A DNA stretch of 64,000 bases from Actinoplanes nipponensis (GTDB lineage: Bacteria > Actinomycetota > Actinomycetes > Mycobacteriales > Micromonosporaceae): contig NZ_BOMQ01000043.1 in assembly GCF_016862275.1 (NCBI RefSeq), positions 1 through 64,000 on the forward strand. Direction: 5' to 3'. A model generated the notes under the pieces. The model had not been told where the DNA came from. It saw only the letters and a list, made by a program, of their open reading frames with translations, and ran no database searches. The position numbers and the translations under genes were made by a program. Shown here piece after piece: positions 31,904 to 40,243 of the stretch (position 1 is its first letter; every line of letters starts with the position of its first letter).

Positions 31904-32503
31904 TCACCGGGCCCATCCGTGCGCCCGCAGCCAGGCGACGACTGTCGCCGCCGTGCCGGGCAGGTCGCGGCGCAGATCATGGACCGCGCCCGGGCGTACG
32001 ACCACCTCCACGGCGCCGCCCGGCGCCGGCACGCCGAAGGGGTCGCGGTCGCCGTTGACCACCAGGGTGGGGATGCGGGCCGGCAGCTCGGCGGCCCGGC
32101 TGCGCTCCGGCCGGCCCGGCGGGTGCAGCGGGAAGGCCAGCGCGAGCACCCCGGACGCGCCCAGCACCGCCGCCGTGCGGCACGCCACCCGGGCCCCGCT
32201 GGAGCGGCCGCCGAGGATCAGCGGTGGGCCGCCGGGCAGGGCGGTCACCACCGCGGTCCAGGCCTCGTCCAGGTGGCCGGCGGGTGCGGGCGCGCGGCGC
32301 CCGGCGACGCGGTACGGCTGGGTGACCAGCACCACCCGGGCCCCCGCGGCCACGGCGGCGTCGTGCACCGCGGCCAGGTCGGGCGCGTCCACGTCGCCGC
32401 CCGCGCCGTGGCCGAGGACGAGGCGGCAGAGCGGCGGGCCGACGGGGTCCGTGATCCGGATCCCCGCCGGCCCGCGCGGCGTTTCGATCGTGAGGCTGTG
32501 CAC
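31904..32503 (-). CDS. KANL3/Tex30-like alpha/beta hydrolase
   Basis: 199 residues. RLVLGHGAGGDVDAPDL is the oxyanion-hole region, LILGGRSSGARVACR the nucleophile elbow (Ser in RSSGA), and VNGDRDPFG plus PGAVHDL give the Asp and His of the triad. The GHGAGG and GxSxG variants are those of the Tex30/KANL3 dienelactone-hydrolase-like group. The substrate is unknown. The start is a GTG close to AGGAG, with only two bases of spacing, so the exact start is not certain. It lies directly upstream of sigR, and the SigR promoter begins four bases after its stop codon. Confidence 0.85.
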   Translation of the reverse strand: MHSLTIETPRGPAGIRITDPVGPPLCRLVLGHGAGGDVDAPDLAAVHDAAVAAGARVVLVTQPYRVAGRRAPAPAGHLDEAWTAVVTALPGGPPLILGGRSSGARVACRTAAVLGASGVLALAFPLHPPGRPERSRAAELPARIPTLVVNGDRDPFGVPAPGGAVEVVVRPGAVHDLRRDLPGTAATVVAWLRAHGWAR

Positions 32504-32514
32504 AGCTCCTATGT

Positions 32515-32910
32515 CTAGCGGCTCACCGGCACCAGAGTGAGCAGACGGCGGTCTTCCTCGTCCGGACCGTCGTCGACCTCCGCGCCGTCGGGCTGCACCC
32601 GTTCGCGCCAGGCGACGAGCATGGCCCGGCGTTCACGCGGAGTGGTCCCGCCCCAGACCCCGTGACAGTCACCGACCTGGAGAGCCCAGGCCAGGCATGG
32701 TCCCTGGACCACGCATCTGCCGCAGAGCGCGACCGCGCTCTCGGACGGCTCGTTCGGAGCCGGGAAGAACGTTTCCGGATCGACTGTGCGGCAGGCGCCG
32801 CGGGTGCGCCAAGCCTCATCGCTGCGTCGTTCGTCGATCGCGCTGAGCAGCCTCGGGTCGCGCCTGGCAATGGCGACCTCATGTGGACGCGGCATTCGAG
32901 CACGTGTCAT
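32515..32910 (-). CDS. WhiB-family iron-sulfur regulator (second)
   Basis: 131 residues. The cluster ligands are Cys in RGACRTVD, the CGRC pair and GPCLAWAL, then GVWGGTTPRERRAMLVAWRER. Unlike the WhiB1 protein it has about 45 extra N-terminal residues (PRPHEVAIARRDPRLLSAID) and an acidic tail (DDGPDEEDRRL), so it is another Wbl subfamily; I cannot name it. GGGGGAGGTGGG precedes the ATG at 32910. The 230-base leader upstream holds a strong hairpin and a possible 12-codon uORF, as in attenuated wbl genes. The in-frame extension up to 33078 is not conserved-looking. Confidence 0.88.
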   Translation of the reverse strand: MTRARMPRPHEVAIARRDPRLLSAIDERRSDEAWRTRGACRTVDPETFFPAPNEPSESAVALCGRCVVQGPCLAWALQVGDCHGVWGGTTPRERRAMLVAWRERVQPDGAEVDDGPDEEDRRLLTLVPVSR

Positions 32911-32943
32911 CAGCCCACCTCCCCCGTGGGTACCGGTAAAGCC

Positions 32944-32979
32944 GTGATGGGCGGTCCGCACCGTACGGACCGACATCAC
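32944..32979 (-). promoter_or_regulatory. Long hairpin in the leader of the second whiB gene
   Basis: GTGATG (32944-32949) pairs with CATCAC (32974-32979), and inside it CGGTCCG (32952-32958) pairs with CGGACCG (32966-32972); only a two-against-one-base internal loop interrupts the 13-bp stem. It ends about 34 bases before the start codon. On the minus strand CGGCTTTACC follows. It could be an attenuator or a translational control element. A possible short uORF lies upstream at 33030-33068. Confidence 0.5.
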
Positions 32980-33140
32980 ACCGGCGCTGGTTTCTATCGC
33001 ACGGAGGAAGATCAGAACAAGGGTCTTATCTATCTCGCAATAAAGTTTCGTGAGCCCATTGCCTGCATATGCGGGCAAAACACTTCGCGTTTGTCAGCGA
33101 AGCGGCAATTCGGACACTCGAAATGTTCGCATCACGTCGC

Positions 33141-33830
33141 TCAGAACAGCGTCACCTCCGCCGGCGCCACCGGCTCGGCGGCGGTGAGCAGATGCGGACC
33201 GTTGTTGCGCACATTTCCCACGTCCGGACGGACCGGCCGCACCTCGATCGCCTCGAGCTCGGCGGGCGTCAGGGGTTGCAGCAGCGCGCCCGGGTCGCCG
33301 CCGCCGGCCAGCCACTCGGGCCAGCGCTCGCGGGGCAGGATCAGCGGCATCCGGTCGTGCACCTCGGCCAGGCCGCCCAGCGCGGCCGTGGTCAGCACGC
33401 TGCAGGTCAGCGTCTGCTCGCGCCACATCGTCCAGATGCCCGCGAAGGCCAGCACGGACGCGTCCCGCGGGGTCATGTAGAAGGCCTGCTTGAGCCGGCC
33501 GTCGCGGACCCACTCGAACCAGCCGTCGGCCGGGACCAGGCAGCGCCGGCGCTCGAAGGACGGGGCGAAGGCGCGCGAGGTGGCCACCGTCTCGGCGCGG
33601 GCGTTGATCATCCGGGCGCCGGCCCGCGGATCGTCCGCCCACGGCGGGAGCAGGCCCCAGCGCGCCGCGTCGACGACCCGGCCGCCGTGCCGCTGCGACA
33701 TGCGGACCAGGGGCACGGGGTCGGTGGGCGCGACGTTCCAGCTCGGCCCCAGCGCCTCGGTGACGCTGGTGGCGTCGAAGAGCAGGCTGAGGTCGGCCTC
33801 GCTCCGCGTCGTCGCGTACCGCCCACACAT
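33141..33830 (-). CDS. SRAP-family DNA-protein crosslink protein (YedK/HMCES)
   Basis: 229 residues. MCGRYA gives the catalytic Cys2 exposed after Met removal; WNVAPTDPVPL, MINARAETV, CLVPADGWFEW and EVHDRMPLIL carry the conserved Asn, Glu and His. The family caps abasic sites in single-stranded DNA through a thiazolidine link. ACCTTA at 33838-33843 reads TAAGGT on this strand, seven bases before the ATG, a leaderless pattern. It is divergent from aroA with 77 bases between, in the same relative order as Rv3226c-Rv3227 of M. tuberculosis. Confidence 0.93.
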   Translation of the reverse strand: MCGRYATTRSEADLSLLFDATSVTEALGPSWNVAPTDPVPLVRMSQRHGGRVVDAARWGLLPPWADDPRAGARMINARAETVATSRAFAPSFERRRCLVPADGWFEWVRDGRLKQAFYMTPRDASVLAFAGIWTMWREQTLTCSVLTTAALGGLAEVHDRMPLILPRERWPEWLAGGGDPGALLQPLTPAELEAIEVRPVRPDVGNVRNNGPHLLTAAEPVAPAEVTLF

Positions 33831-33907
33831 GGGGCCGACCTTACGCCCGGCGCGGCGATCGCGTTGCCCCGCGCGGAGTGTCGGAGCCGACCGGCAGAAT
33901 GGGTGCC

Positions 33908-35191
33908 GTGACAGCTCAAGCGCGCCCCTGGACGGCCCCCGTCAGCAGCCGGCCGGTCACGGCCCCGGTCCGGTTGCCCGGATCCAAGTCGATGACCGCC
34001 CGGGCGCTGGTGCTCAGCGCCCTCGCCGACGGGCCCTCGGAGATCCGCCGTCCGCTGCGCGCCCGCGACACCACGCTGATGGCCGCGGCCCTGCGCGCCC
34101 TCGGCGTCGGGGTGGACACCACGGCCGACGACGTGTGGCGGGTCGAGCCCGGACCGTTGCGCGGGCCGGCCCGGGTGGACGTGGGGCTGGCCGGCACGAT
34201 CATGCGGTTCGCCCCGCCGGTGGCGGCGCTGGCCGACGGCCCGGTCACCTTCGACGGCGACCCGCACGCGCGCAACCGGCCGCTGCGGCCCATCGTCGAG
34301 GCCCTGCGGACCCTCGGGGCCGACATCGACGCGTCACCGGCCGGCGGCCTGCCGCTGGTGGTCCGCGGCACCGGCCTGCTCCCCGGCGGCGAGGCGGTCA
34401 TCGACGCCTCCGGGTCCAGCCAGTTCGTCTCGGGCCTGCTGCTGTCCGCACCCCGCTTCGCCAAGGGACTGGTGCTGCGGCACGAGGGCCCGCCGGTCCC
34501 GTCCGCGCCGCATCTGCGGATGACCACCCACATGCTGCGCGCCGCGGGCGCGACGGTGGACGAGAGCGTGCCGGACGTGTGGGCCGTCGAGCCGGGCGGG
34601 CTGCGCGCACACTCCTGGGACATCGAGCCGGACCTGTCCGGCGCGGCGCCCTTCTTCGCGGCGGCGATGGTCACCGGCGGCGCCGTCACCCTGGCCGGCT
34701 GGCCGGCCGCCAGCTGGCAGCCGGTCGGCCGGCTCACCGAGCTGCTGACCGCGCTGGGCGCCGAGGTCACCCGGGACGACGCGGGGCTCACCGTGCGCGG
34801 CACCGGCGTGCTGCGCGGCATCGAGGCCGACCTGTCCGAGGTGAGCGAGCTGACCCCGGTCGTCGCCGCGCTGGCCGCGCTGGCCGACGGGCCCAGCGAG
34901 CTGCGCGGCGTGGCGCACATCCGCGGCCACGAGACCGACCGGATCGCCGCGCTCGCCACCGAGCTGGGCAAGGTCGGCGCGGACGTGGTCGAGCACCCCG
35001 ACGGCCTGCTGATCACCCCGGGCCGGTTGCGCGCCGCGGTGGTCGAGACCTACGCCGACCACCGGATGGCCCACTTCGCGGCCGTGTTGGGGCTCGCCGT
35101 CGAGGGCGTCCGGCTCACCGACGTAGCGTGTACCGCCAAGACCCTGCCGGAGTTCCCCGAGCTCTGGGCCGACCTCGTGACAGGGAGCTGA
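33908..35191 (+). CDS. aroA: 3-phosphoshikimate 1-carboxyvinyltransferase
   Basis: About 427 residues. It makes EPSP from shikimate-3-phosphate and phosphoenolpyruvate, step six of the shikimate pathway. Family blocks are VRLPGSKSMTARALVLSALA near the N-terminus, the second block around DVGLAGTIMRF, DASGSSQFVSGLLL, and ETYADHRMAHFAAVLGL near the end. The usual G-T-x-x-R loop reads GLAGTIMRF. CAGAAT ends seven bases before the GTG at 33908, a leaderless start; an ATG at 33899 is in frame. The stop is directly followed by rsgA. Confidence 0.94.
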   Translation: MTAQARPWTAPVSSRPVTAPVRLPGSKSMTARALVLSALADGPSEIRRPLRARDTTLMAAALRALGVGVDTTADDVWRVEPGPLRGPARVDVGLAGTIMRFAPPVAALADGPVTFDGDPHARNRPLRPIVEALRTLGADIDASPAGGLPLVVRGTGLLPGGEAVIDASGSSQFVSGLLLSAPRFAKGLVLRHEGPPVPSAPHLRMTTHMLRAAGATVDESVPDVWAVEPGGLRAHSWDIEPDLSGAAPFFAAAMVTGGAVTLAGWPAASWQPVGRLTELLTALGAEVTRDDAGLTVRGTGVLRGIEADLSEVSELTPVVAALAALADGPSELRGVAHIRGHETDRIAALATELGKVGADVVEHPDGLLITPGRLRAAVVETYADHRMAHFAAVLGLAVEGVRLTDVACTAKTLPEFPELWADLVTGS

Positions 35192-35193
35192 CG

Positions 35194-36285
35194 CTGCCGG
35201 GCAAGAAGCGCGAGTACGACGAGGACGACGTCCGGATCAGACCGGGACGGTCGTCCCGTCCGCGTACCCGCACCCGACCCAAGCACACCGACGCCGTCGA
35301 CGCGCTCGTGATCACCGTCGACCGCGGCCGGTACGGCTGCATCCGCGAGGACGCCGAGTCAACCCGCGGCGGAAGACGGAACGCAACCCCGCATGCTGAG
35401 CACCTGGACGAGCTGATCACCGCGATGCGGGCCCGCGAGCTGGGCCGCAAGTCCGTGGTCGTCGGCGACCGGGTGGCCCTGGTCGGCGACACGTCCGGGG
35501 CGCCCGGCGCGCTGGCCCGGATCGTCCGGATCGCCGAGCGCACGTCGGTGCTGCGCCGCACGGCCGACGACGACGACACCACCCCGGAGGGCCGGCTCGA
35601 ACGCGTGGTCGTGGCCAACGCCGACCAGCTGGTCATCGTCAGCGCGCTGGCCGATCCGCCGCCGCGCACCGGCTTCATCGACCGGTGCCTGGTGGCGGCG
35701 TACGACGCCGACGTCGAGCCGCTGCTCTGCCTGACCAAGGCCGACCTGGCCGGGCCGGCCGGGGTGCTGGACTACTACGCCGAGCTGGACCTGCCGTACG
35801 TCCTGGTCCAGCCGGAGAGCGACCTGACCGGGGTACGCGAGCGGCTGGCCGGGCGCATCTCGGTCATGGTCGGCCACTCCGGCGTGGGCAAGTCCACGCT
35901 GGTCAACCGGCTGGTGCCGGAGGCGCTGCGGGCGGTCGGAGTGGTGAGCGCGATCGGCAAGGGCCGGCACACGTCGACCAGCGCGGTGGCGCTGCGCCTG
36001 CCCCGGGTGCAGAAGGGCGACCCCGGCTGGATCATCGACACACCGGGCATCCGCAGCTTCGGGCTGGCCCACGTGAGCGCGGAGAGCCTGCTGCACGGCT
36101 TCCCGGACCTGGTCGAGGGCACGGTGGAGTGTCCGCCGAACTGCGGGCACACGGCCGGTGACGTGGACTGCCGGCTGGACGCCTGGGTGGCGGCGGGAAA
36201 GGCCGACCCGCGGCGGCTGGCGTCGTACCGGCGGCTGCTGAGCTCGCGCGCCGGCGAGGACAACTCCCGCGACCAGAGCGAGTGA
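35194..36285 (+). CDS. rsgA: Ribosome small-subunit-dependent GTPase RsgA
   Basis: About 363 residues. An OB-fold N-terminal region (about 20-110) is followed by a circularly permuted GTPase with the G4 TKAD, G1 GHSGVGKSTLVNRL and G3 DTPG, and a C-terminal Cys/His zinc knuckle (ECPPNCGHTAGDVDCRL). It checks 30S maturation. No ATG, GTG or TTG is in frame near the aroA stop: the conserved N-terminus (PGKKREYDEDD) seems to begin at a CTG at 35194, six bases after GGGAG. The nearest normal in-frame start is a GTG at 35128, inside aroA and without a ribosome site. Confidence 0.9.
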   Translation: MPGKKREYDEDDVRIRPGRSSRPRTRTRPKHTDAVDALVITVDRGRYGCIREDAESTRGGRRNATPHAEHLDELITAMRARELGRKSVVVGDRVALVGDTSGAPGALARIVRIAERTSVLRRTADDDDTTPEGRLERVVVANADQLVIVSALADPPPRTGFIDRCLVAAYDADVEPLLCLTKADLAGPAGVLDYYAELDLPYVLVQPESDLTGVRERLAGRISVMVGHSGVGKSTLVNRLVPEALRAVGVVSAIGKGRHTSTSAVALRLPRVQKGDPGWIIDTPGIRSFGLAHVSAESLLHGFPDLVEGTVECPPNCGHTAGDVDCRLDAWVAAGKADPRRLASYRRLLSSRAGEDNSRDQSE

Positions 36286-36353
36286 CGCCGGCCGCGGCGC
36301 CGCGCGCGGCCGGGCGCGGCGGCGCGGCCGGGCGGATCGGCTAGCGTGCCCGC

Positions 36354-37169
36354 ATGGCCTCGTATGCCGACGACCTCGCCCTCGCCCACCTGCTCGCCGA
36401 CACGGCGGACTCGATCTCCATGGCCCGGTTCCGGTCCCTGGACCTGCACGTCGAGTCGAAGCCGGACCTGACCCCGGTCTCGGACGCCGACAAGGCCGTG
36501 GAGCAGGCGATCCGGGCGACGCTGGCCCGCGCCCGGCCGCGCGACGGCGTGCTCGGCGAGGAGTTCGGCATGTCCACCCCGCCGGCGGGCCAGGGCAACC
36601 GGCACTGGGTGATCGACCCGATCGACGGGACCAAGAACTTCATCCGGGGCGTCCCGGTCTGGGGCACCCTGATCGCCCTGCTGGAGGGCGAGCGGCCGGT
36701 CGCCGGCCTGGTGTCCGCCCCCGCGCTGGGCCGCCGCTGGTGGGGCGCGCAGGGCCACGGCGCCTGGGCGGGCAAACACCAGCGCGCCGCGACCCGGATC
36801 TCCGTGTCGGCCGTCCGCCGGATGGGCGACGCCAGCTTCTGTTACGCCAGCCTGCCGAGCTGGGAGGAGGCGGGACGGCTGGAGCCGATGCTGCAGATCA
36901 TGCGGGACGCCTGGCGCAACCGGGCCTACGGCGACTTCTACGGCTACATGCTGCTCGCCGAGGGCGCGGTGGACGTCATGGTGGAGCCCGAGCTGTCGCT
37001 GTGGGACGTGGCGGCCCTGATCCCCATCGTCACCGAGGCCGGTGGCCAGTTCACCGACCTGGCCGGCGAGCGCGCCCCGGGCGACGGGAGCGCCATCGCC
37101 ACCAACGGTCACCTGCACCGGGAAATCCTCGGGCGGCTGGCCGCCGGGGTCGCCCCGGCGCACCGTTAG
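36354..37169 (+). CDS. hisN: Histidinol-phosphatase, inositol-monophosphatase family
   Basis: 271 residues. The metal-binding motif is VIDPIDGTKNFIRGVPVWGT, preceded by LGEEFG and followed by the late EPELSLWDVAALIPIVTEAGG. The sequence is closest to the actinobacterial HisN type that removes phosphate from histidinol-phosphate, but inositol or other sugar phosphates cannot be excluded by sight. TAGCGT at 36342-36347 lies six bases before the ATG, so the message is probably leaderless. It follows rsgA in the same direction with a 68-base gap. Confidence 0.88.
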   Translation: MASYADDLALAHLLADTADSISMARFRSLDLHVESKPDLTPVSDADKAVEQAIRATLARARPRDGVLGEEFGMSTPPAGQGNRHWVIDPIDGTKNFIRGVPVWGTLIALLEGERPVAGLVSAPALGRRWWGAQGHGAWAGKHQRAATRISVSAVRRMGDASFCYASLPSWEEAGRLEPMLQIMRDAWRNRAYGDFYGYMLLAEGAVDVMVEPELSLWDVAALIPIVTEAGGQFTDLAGERAPGDGSAIATNGHLHREILGRLAAGVAPAHR

Positions 37170-37206
37170 TCTCCGGGCGCCGCCGGAGCTGGTCTATTCT
37201 CGCCGG

Positions 37207-38106
37207 GTGATGTCGCCGGGCTGGTTCTACCTCGCCGCGATGATTGCCGCGTACGGGGTCGCCAACCTGTTGCAGTCGATGGCGGCCGCCCGCACCACCG
37301 TGCACCACACCTTCGACCCGCAGCTGCTGGTCCGGCTCGCCTGTCACCGTACGTATCTGCTCGGGGTGCTCTGTCAGGTCCTGGGTTTCGTACTGGCCTT
37401 CGTCGCCCGCCGCGACCTGCCGCTGTTCCTGGTGCAGGCCAGCGTCGCGGCCGGGCTGGGGGTCACCGCGCTGCTCGGCGTGCTGCTGCTGAAGTGGACC
37501 CTGCCGGTCGCCGAGGTCGCGCTGCTGGTGCTGCTGCTGGGCGGCATCACCGCCCTCGTGCTGTCGGCCCAGCCGGCGCACTCGCGCCAGCTGGGCCCGG
37601 CCGGGGTGGTCGGCCTGGCCGTGACCGTGGCGGTGATCGCCCTGCTGGGCTTCTTCGCGGTCCGGCTGCACGGCGCGCTCGGCTCGGTGACGCTCGGCTC
37701 GCTGGCCGGCATCGCGTTCTCCGCGGCGGCGATCGCGGCCCGCCCGTTGGCCGCCGAGGAGTCCGTCGGGGGCTACTTCAGCAACCCGCTGCTCTATCTG
37801 CTCGTCGCCCACTCGATCGTCGGGCAGCTGCTGCTCGGGCTGGCCATGCAGCGGGGGTCGACGACGGCGGCGGTGGCCGCCATGGACGCCGCGGGAGCCG
37901 TGCCGGCCGCCATCGTGGGCCTGCTGCTGCTCGGCGACCGGATCCATCCGGGCCGGGAGTGGCTGGCCGCGGTGGGCTTCGTCGTCACGCTGGGCGCGGT
38001 GATCGCGATGACGCGCTACGCCGAGCCGCAGCACCATCACGCCACGGCCCGTACGGCCGCGGGCCGGCGTCCCGACGGCGCGCGGCTGCATCCTGCCGGC
38101 CGGTGA
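37207..38106 (+). CDS. Multi-pass membrane protein, EamA/DMT-like
   Basis: About 299 residues with nine or ten hydrophobic segments and short loops, ending in a His/Arg/Pro tail (HHHATARTAAGRRPDG). The paired-repeat organisation and IHPGREWLAAVGFVVTLGAVIAM end resemble DMT-superfamily (EamA) exporters, but no diagnostic substrate motif is visible. A GTG at 37207 follows TATTCT by six bases; ATG is at 37210. It is the last gene of a rightward run after hisN. Confidence 0.78.
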   Translation: MMSPGWFYLAAMIAAYGVANLLQSMAAARTTVHHTFDPQLLVRLACHRTYLLGVLCQVLGFVLAFVARRDLPLFLVQASVAAGLGVTALLGVLLLKWTLPVAEVALLVLLLGGITALVLSAQPAHSRQLGPAGVVGLAVTVAVIALLGFFAVRLHGALGSVTLGSLAGIAFSAAAIAARPLAAEESVGGYFSNPLLYLLVAHSIVGQLLLGLAMQRGSTTAAVAAMDAAGAVPAAIVGLLLLGDRIHPGREWLAAVGFVVTLGAVIAMTRYAEPQHHHATARTAAGRRPDGARLHPAGR

Positions 38107-38244
38107 CGCATGGGCCGCCGCTGACGGGGTATGACCAGACGTGCCCTTCTGCCCCAAATAGTGCAGAGACGCCAAACACGACGTAAGCCGGCACTGATCT
38201 GCCGGAATGCGAAGCCCACACGCGTTGGGCACAATGGAGCGATC

Positions 38245-39018
38245 ATGCCGAGCGAGGTCCGACACGAGGTGATCGGCGGACAGACCTATCCGGTCGTCCG
38301 GCTGGTCGGGCTGCTCGACGCCGCCACCGCCCCCACCGTCCGGGCGCGCCTGCTCGACCTCCTCGCCGGGCAGCCCGAGGCGCTCGTCGTCGACGTCCGC
38401 GAGCTCACCGTCGGCCGGCCCGCCGCCACCGCCGTCCTCGGCGAGGTCGCCCGCGAGGCCGCCGACTGGCCGGGGGGCGATCTGCTGCTCAGCACCGGCT
38501 CCGGCGCACCGGCCTGGCGGGACACCGGCCTGCCGGTCTGGCCCGACCCCGAGGACGCCTTCGCCGCGCTCGGCCCCCCGGAGCCCTGGCGCTTCCTGCG
38601 GGCCCCGCTCGAGCCCGTGGTCGGCGCGGCCCGGCGCTCCCGGGAGCTGGTCACCGAGGCCTGCGCCCGCTGGGACCTGCCCGACCTGGCCGGTCCCGCT
38701 TGCATCGTGGTGACCGAGATGGTCAACAACGTGGTCGCCCACGCGCACACCCCCATGACGGTGTTGCTGGCCCTGCGCGGCGACCGGATGTCGGTGGCCG
38801 TCCGCGACCACTCGACGTACGTGCCCCGCTTCACCGGCGGCCCGGTCCCGGTGACCTCCTACGGCGGCCGTGGGCTGCTGCTCATCAACTCCGTGGCGCA
38901 GCTCTGGGGCAGCCTGGCGCTGGACGACGGCAAGGTGGTCTGGGCCCTGCTCGACGCGGACGGCGCCGACGCCGATCAACTGCCCAGCACAGGCATGGCG
39001 GGCCGGGCGCGCGGGTAG
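38245..39018 (+). CDS. STAS-like plus HATPase anti-sigma regulator
   Basis: 257 residues in two parts. The first 110 (YPVVRLVGLLDAATAPTVRA, LVVDVRELTVG) look like a STAS/anti-anti-sigma fold. The second is a GHKL ATPase: VVTEMVNNVVAHAHTP is the N-box and SYGGRGLLLINSVAQLWGS the G2 lid. Fusion of an antagonist-like and a kinase-like domain in one chain suggests self-contained partner-switch control. The Ser phospho-site expected in STAS is not obvious. GGAG lies six bases before the ATG; CACAAT is upstream. The target sigma factor is not known. Confidence 0.83.
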   Translation: MPSEVRHEVIGGQTYPVVRLVGLLDAATAPTVRARLLDLLAGQPEALVVDVRELTVGRPAATAVLGEVAREAADWPGGDLLLSTGSGAPAWRDTGLPVWPDPEDAFAALGPPEPWRFLRAPLEPVVGAARRSRELVTEACARWDLPDLAGPACIVVTEMVNNVVAHAHTPMTVLLALRGDRMSVAVRDHSTYVPRFTGGPVPVTSYGGRGLLLINSVAQLWGSLALDDGKVVWALLDADGADADQLPSTGMAGRARG

Positions 39019-39028
39019 ATTGCGGGAC

Positions 39029-39586
39029 ATGCGAGACAACGACTACCCGACCGAGGTGTCCGACCCGGAGGCCTCCGGGCTGCCCGAGACGGCGGACGAC
39101 GACTCGAACGCGTACGACTCGGTGGAGAGCAGCCGGTGGGCCGACGGCGCCGACCCGGCCGCGCTGGCCGGTGTCGGCCCGGGCGGGTCGAACCGTTACG
39201 GCGACACCGCCGAGGAGGCCCGCCGGGGCGAGCCGCTCGACTACCGGCTGCGCCAGGAAGAGCCCGACGTCGGCGCGGAGGACCCGCTGGCGGCCGACCG
39301 GGACCCGATCGACGAGACCGTCGACTCCTCCGAGCAGCGCCAGTTCGACGCGGACGTGTGGGGCGCGAGCCCGACCTCGGACCCGGACTCCGCGGTGTCG
39401 CTCTACGACGACGGCCAGCTCGACGCCGACAGCCCGCGCCCGGTGGGCCGGCTCGTGGAGACCGACGAGGGCTACGGCACCGACGACGAGGCCGACAGCA
39501 TCGCCTACGACGCCGGCGCCTCCGGCGGTGGCGCCAGCGCCGAGGAGCTCGCCATGCACGAGACCGAGGCGCCCGACTACCGCTAG
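39029..39586 (+). CDS. Acidic DUF5709 protein
   Basis: 185 residues, very rich in Asp, Glu and Ala and without hydrophobic core segments, so probably flexible. The C-terminal GRLVETDEGYGTDDEADSIA and ASAEELAMHETEAPDYR blocks match DUF5709, a family limited to actinomycetes with no known function. TAGATT at 39016-39021, seven bases before the ATG, includes the stop codon of the upstream gene, so its promoter overlaps that gene. The end overlaps the converging response-regulator stop by four bases. Confidence 0.85.
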   Translation: MRDNDYPTEVSDPEASGLPETADDDSNAYDSVESSRWADGADPAALAGVGPGGSNRYGDTAEEARRGEPLDYRLRQEEPDVGAEDPLAADRDPIDETVDSSEQRQFDADVWGASPTSDPDSAVSLYDDGQLDADSPRPVGRLVETDEGYGTDDEADSIAYDAGASGGGASAEELAMHETEAPDYR

Positions 39587-40239
39587 TCCAGCCCCTGCTC
39601 GATGGCGTACCGGGTCAGCTCGACCCGGTTGTGCAGCTGGAGCTTGCCGAGCGTGTTCTGCACGTGGTTCTGCACGGTGCGGTGGCTGAGGACGAGCCGG
39701 TCGGCGATCTGCCGGTACGACAGACCCTTGGCCACCAACCGCAGCACCTCGGTCTCGCGCTCGGTCAGCTTCGGCGTCATCCCGTCCGCGGCCGGCGGCT
39801 CGACCGCCAGCCGGCGGAACTCGCCCAGCACCAGCCCGGCCAGGCCCGCCGTGAAGACGGTGTCACCGGCGGCGGTGCGGCCGACCGCCTCCAGGAACTC
39901 GGCCTGGGCCGCCGACTTCAGCAGGTAGCCGCTCGCGCCGGCCTTGACCGCGTCGAGCACGCTCTGCTGCTCGCCGCTGGCCGAGAGCATCAGCACCCGG
40001 ACCCCGGGCACCGCCTCCAGCAGCCCGTGGATGACCTCGACGCCGGACACGTCCGGCAGCTGCAGGTCGAGCACGACCACGTCGGGGCGCGCCGCCGCGG
40101 CGATCCGCACCGCCTGGCGGCCCTCGCCGGTCGCGGCGACCACGTCGTAGCCGGCCGCGGTCAGGTCGCGGCTGACGCCCTCGCGCCACATCGGATGGTC
40201 GTCGACGACCATGACCCTGGTCCTGGGTGCGTCTGTCAC
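39583..40239 (-). CDS. LuxR/NarL-type response regulator
   Basis: 218 residues. Receiver domain at 8-120 with the acidic pair in MVVDDHPMW, phospho-Asp in VVVLDLQLPD and Lys in GYLLKSA; LuxR helix-turn-helix at about 152-210 (LTERETEVLRLVAKGLSYRQ, SHRTVQNHVQNTLGKL). The GTG start is four bases after the stop of the adjacent histidine kinase, with which it forms a two-component system. Its targets are not visible here. Confidence 0.93.
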   Translation of the reverse strand: MTDAPRTRVMVVDDHPMWREGVSRDLTAAGYDVVAATGEGRQAVRIAAAARPDVVVLDLQLPDVSGVEVIHGLLEAVPGVRVLMLSASGEQQSVLDAVKAGASGYLLKSAAQAEFLEAVGRTAAGDTVFTAGLAGLVLGEFRRLAVEPPAADGMTPKLTERETEVLRLVAKGLSYRQIADRLVLSHRTVQNHVQNTLGKLQLHNRVELTRYAIEQGLD

Positions 40240-40243
40240 CGGC

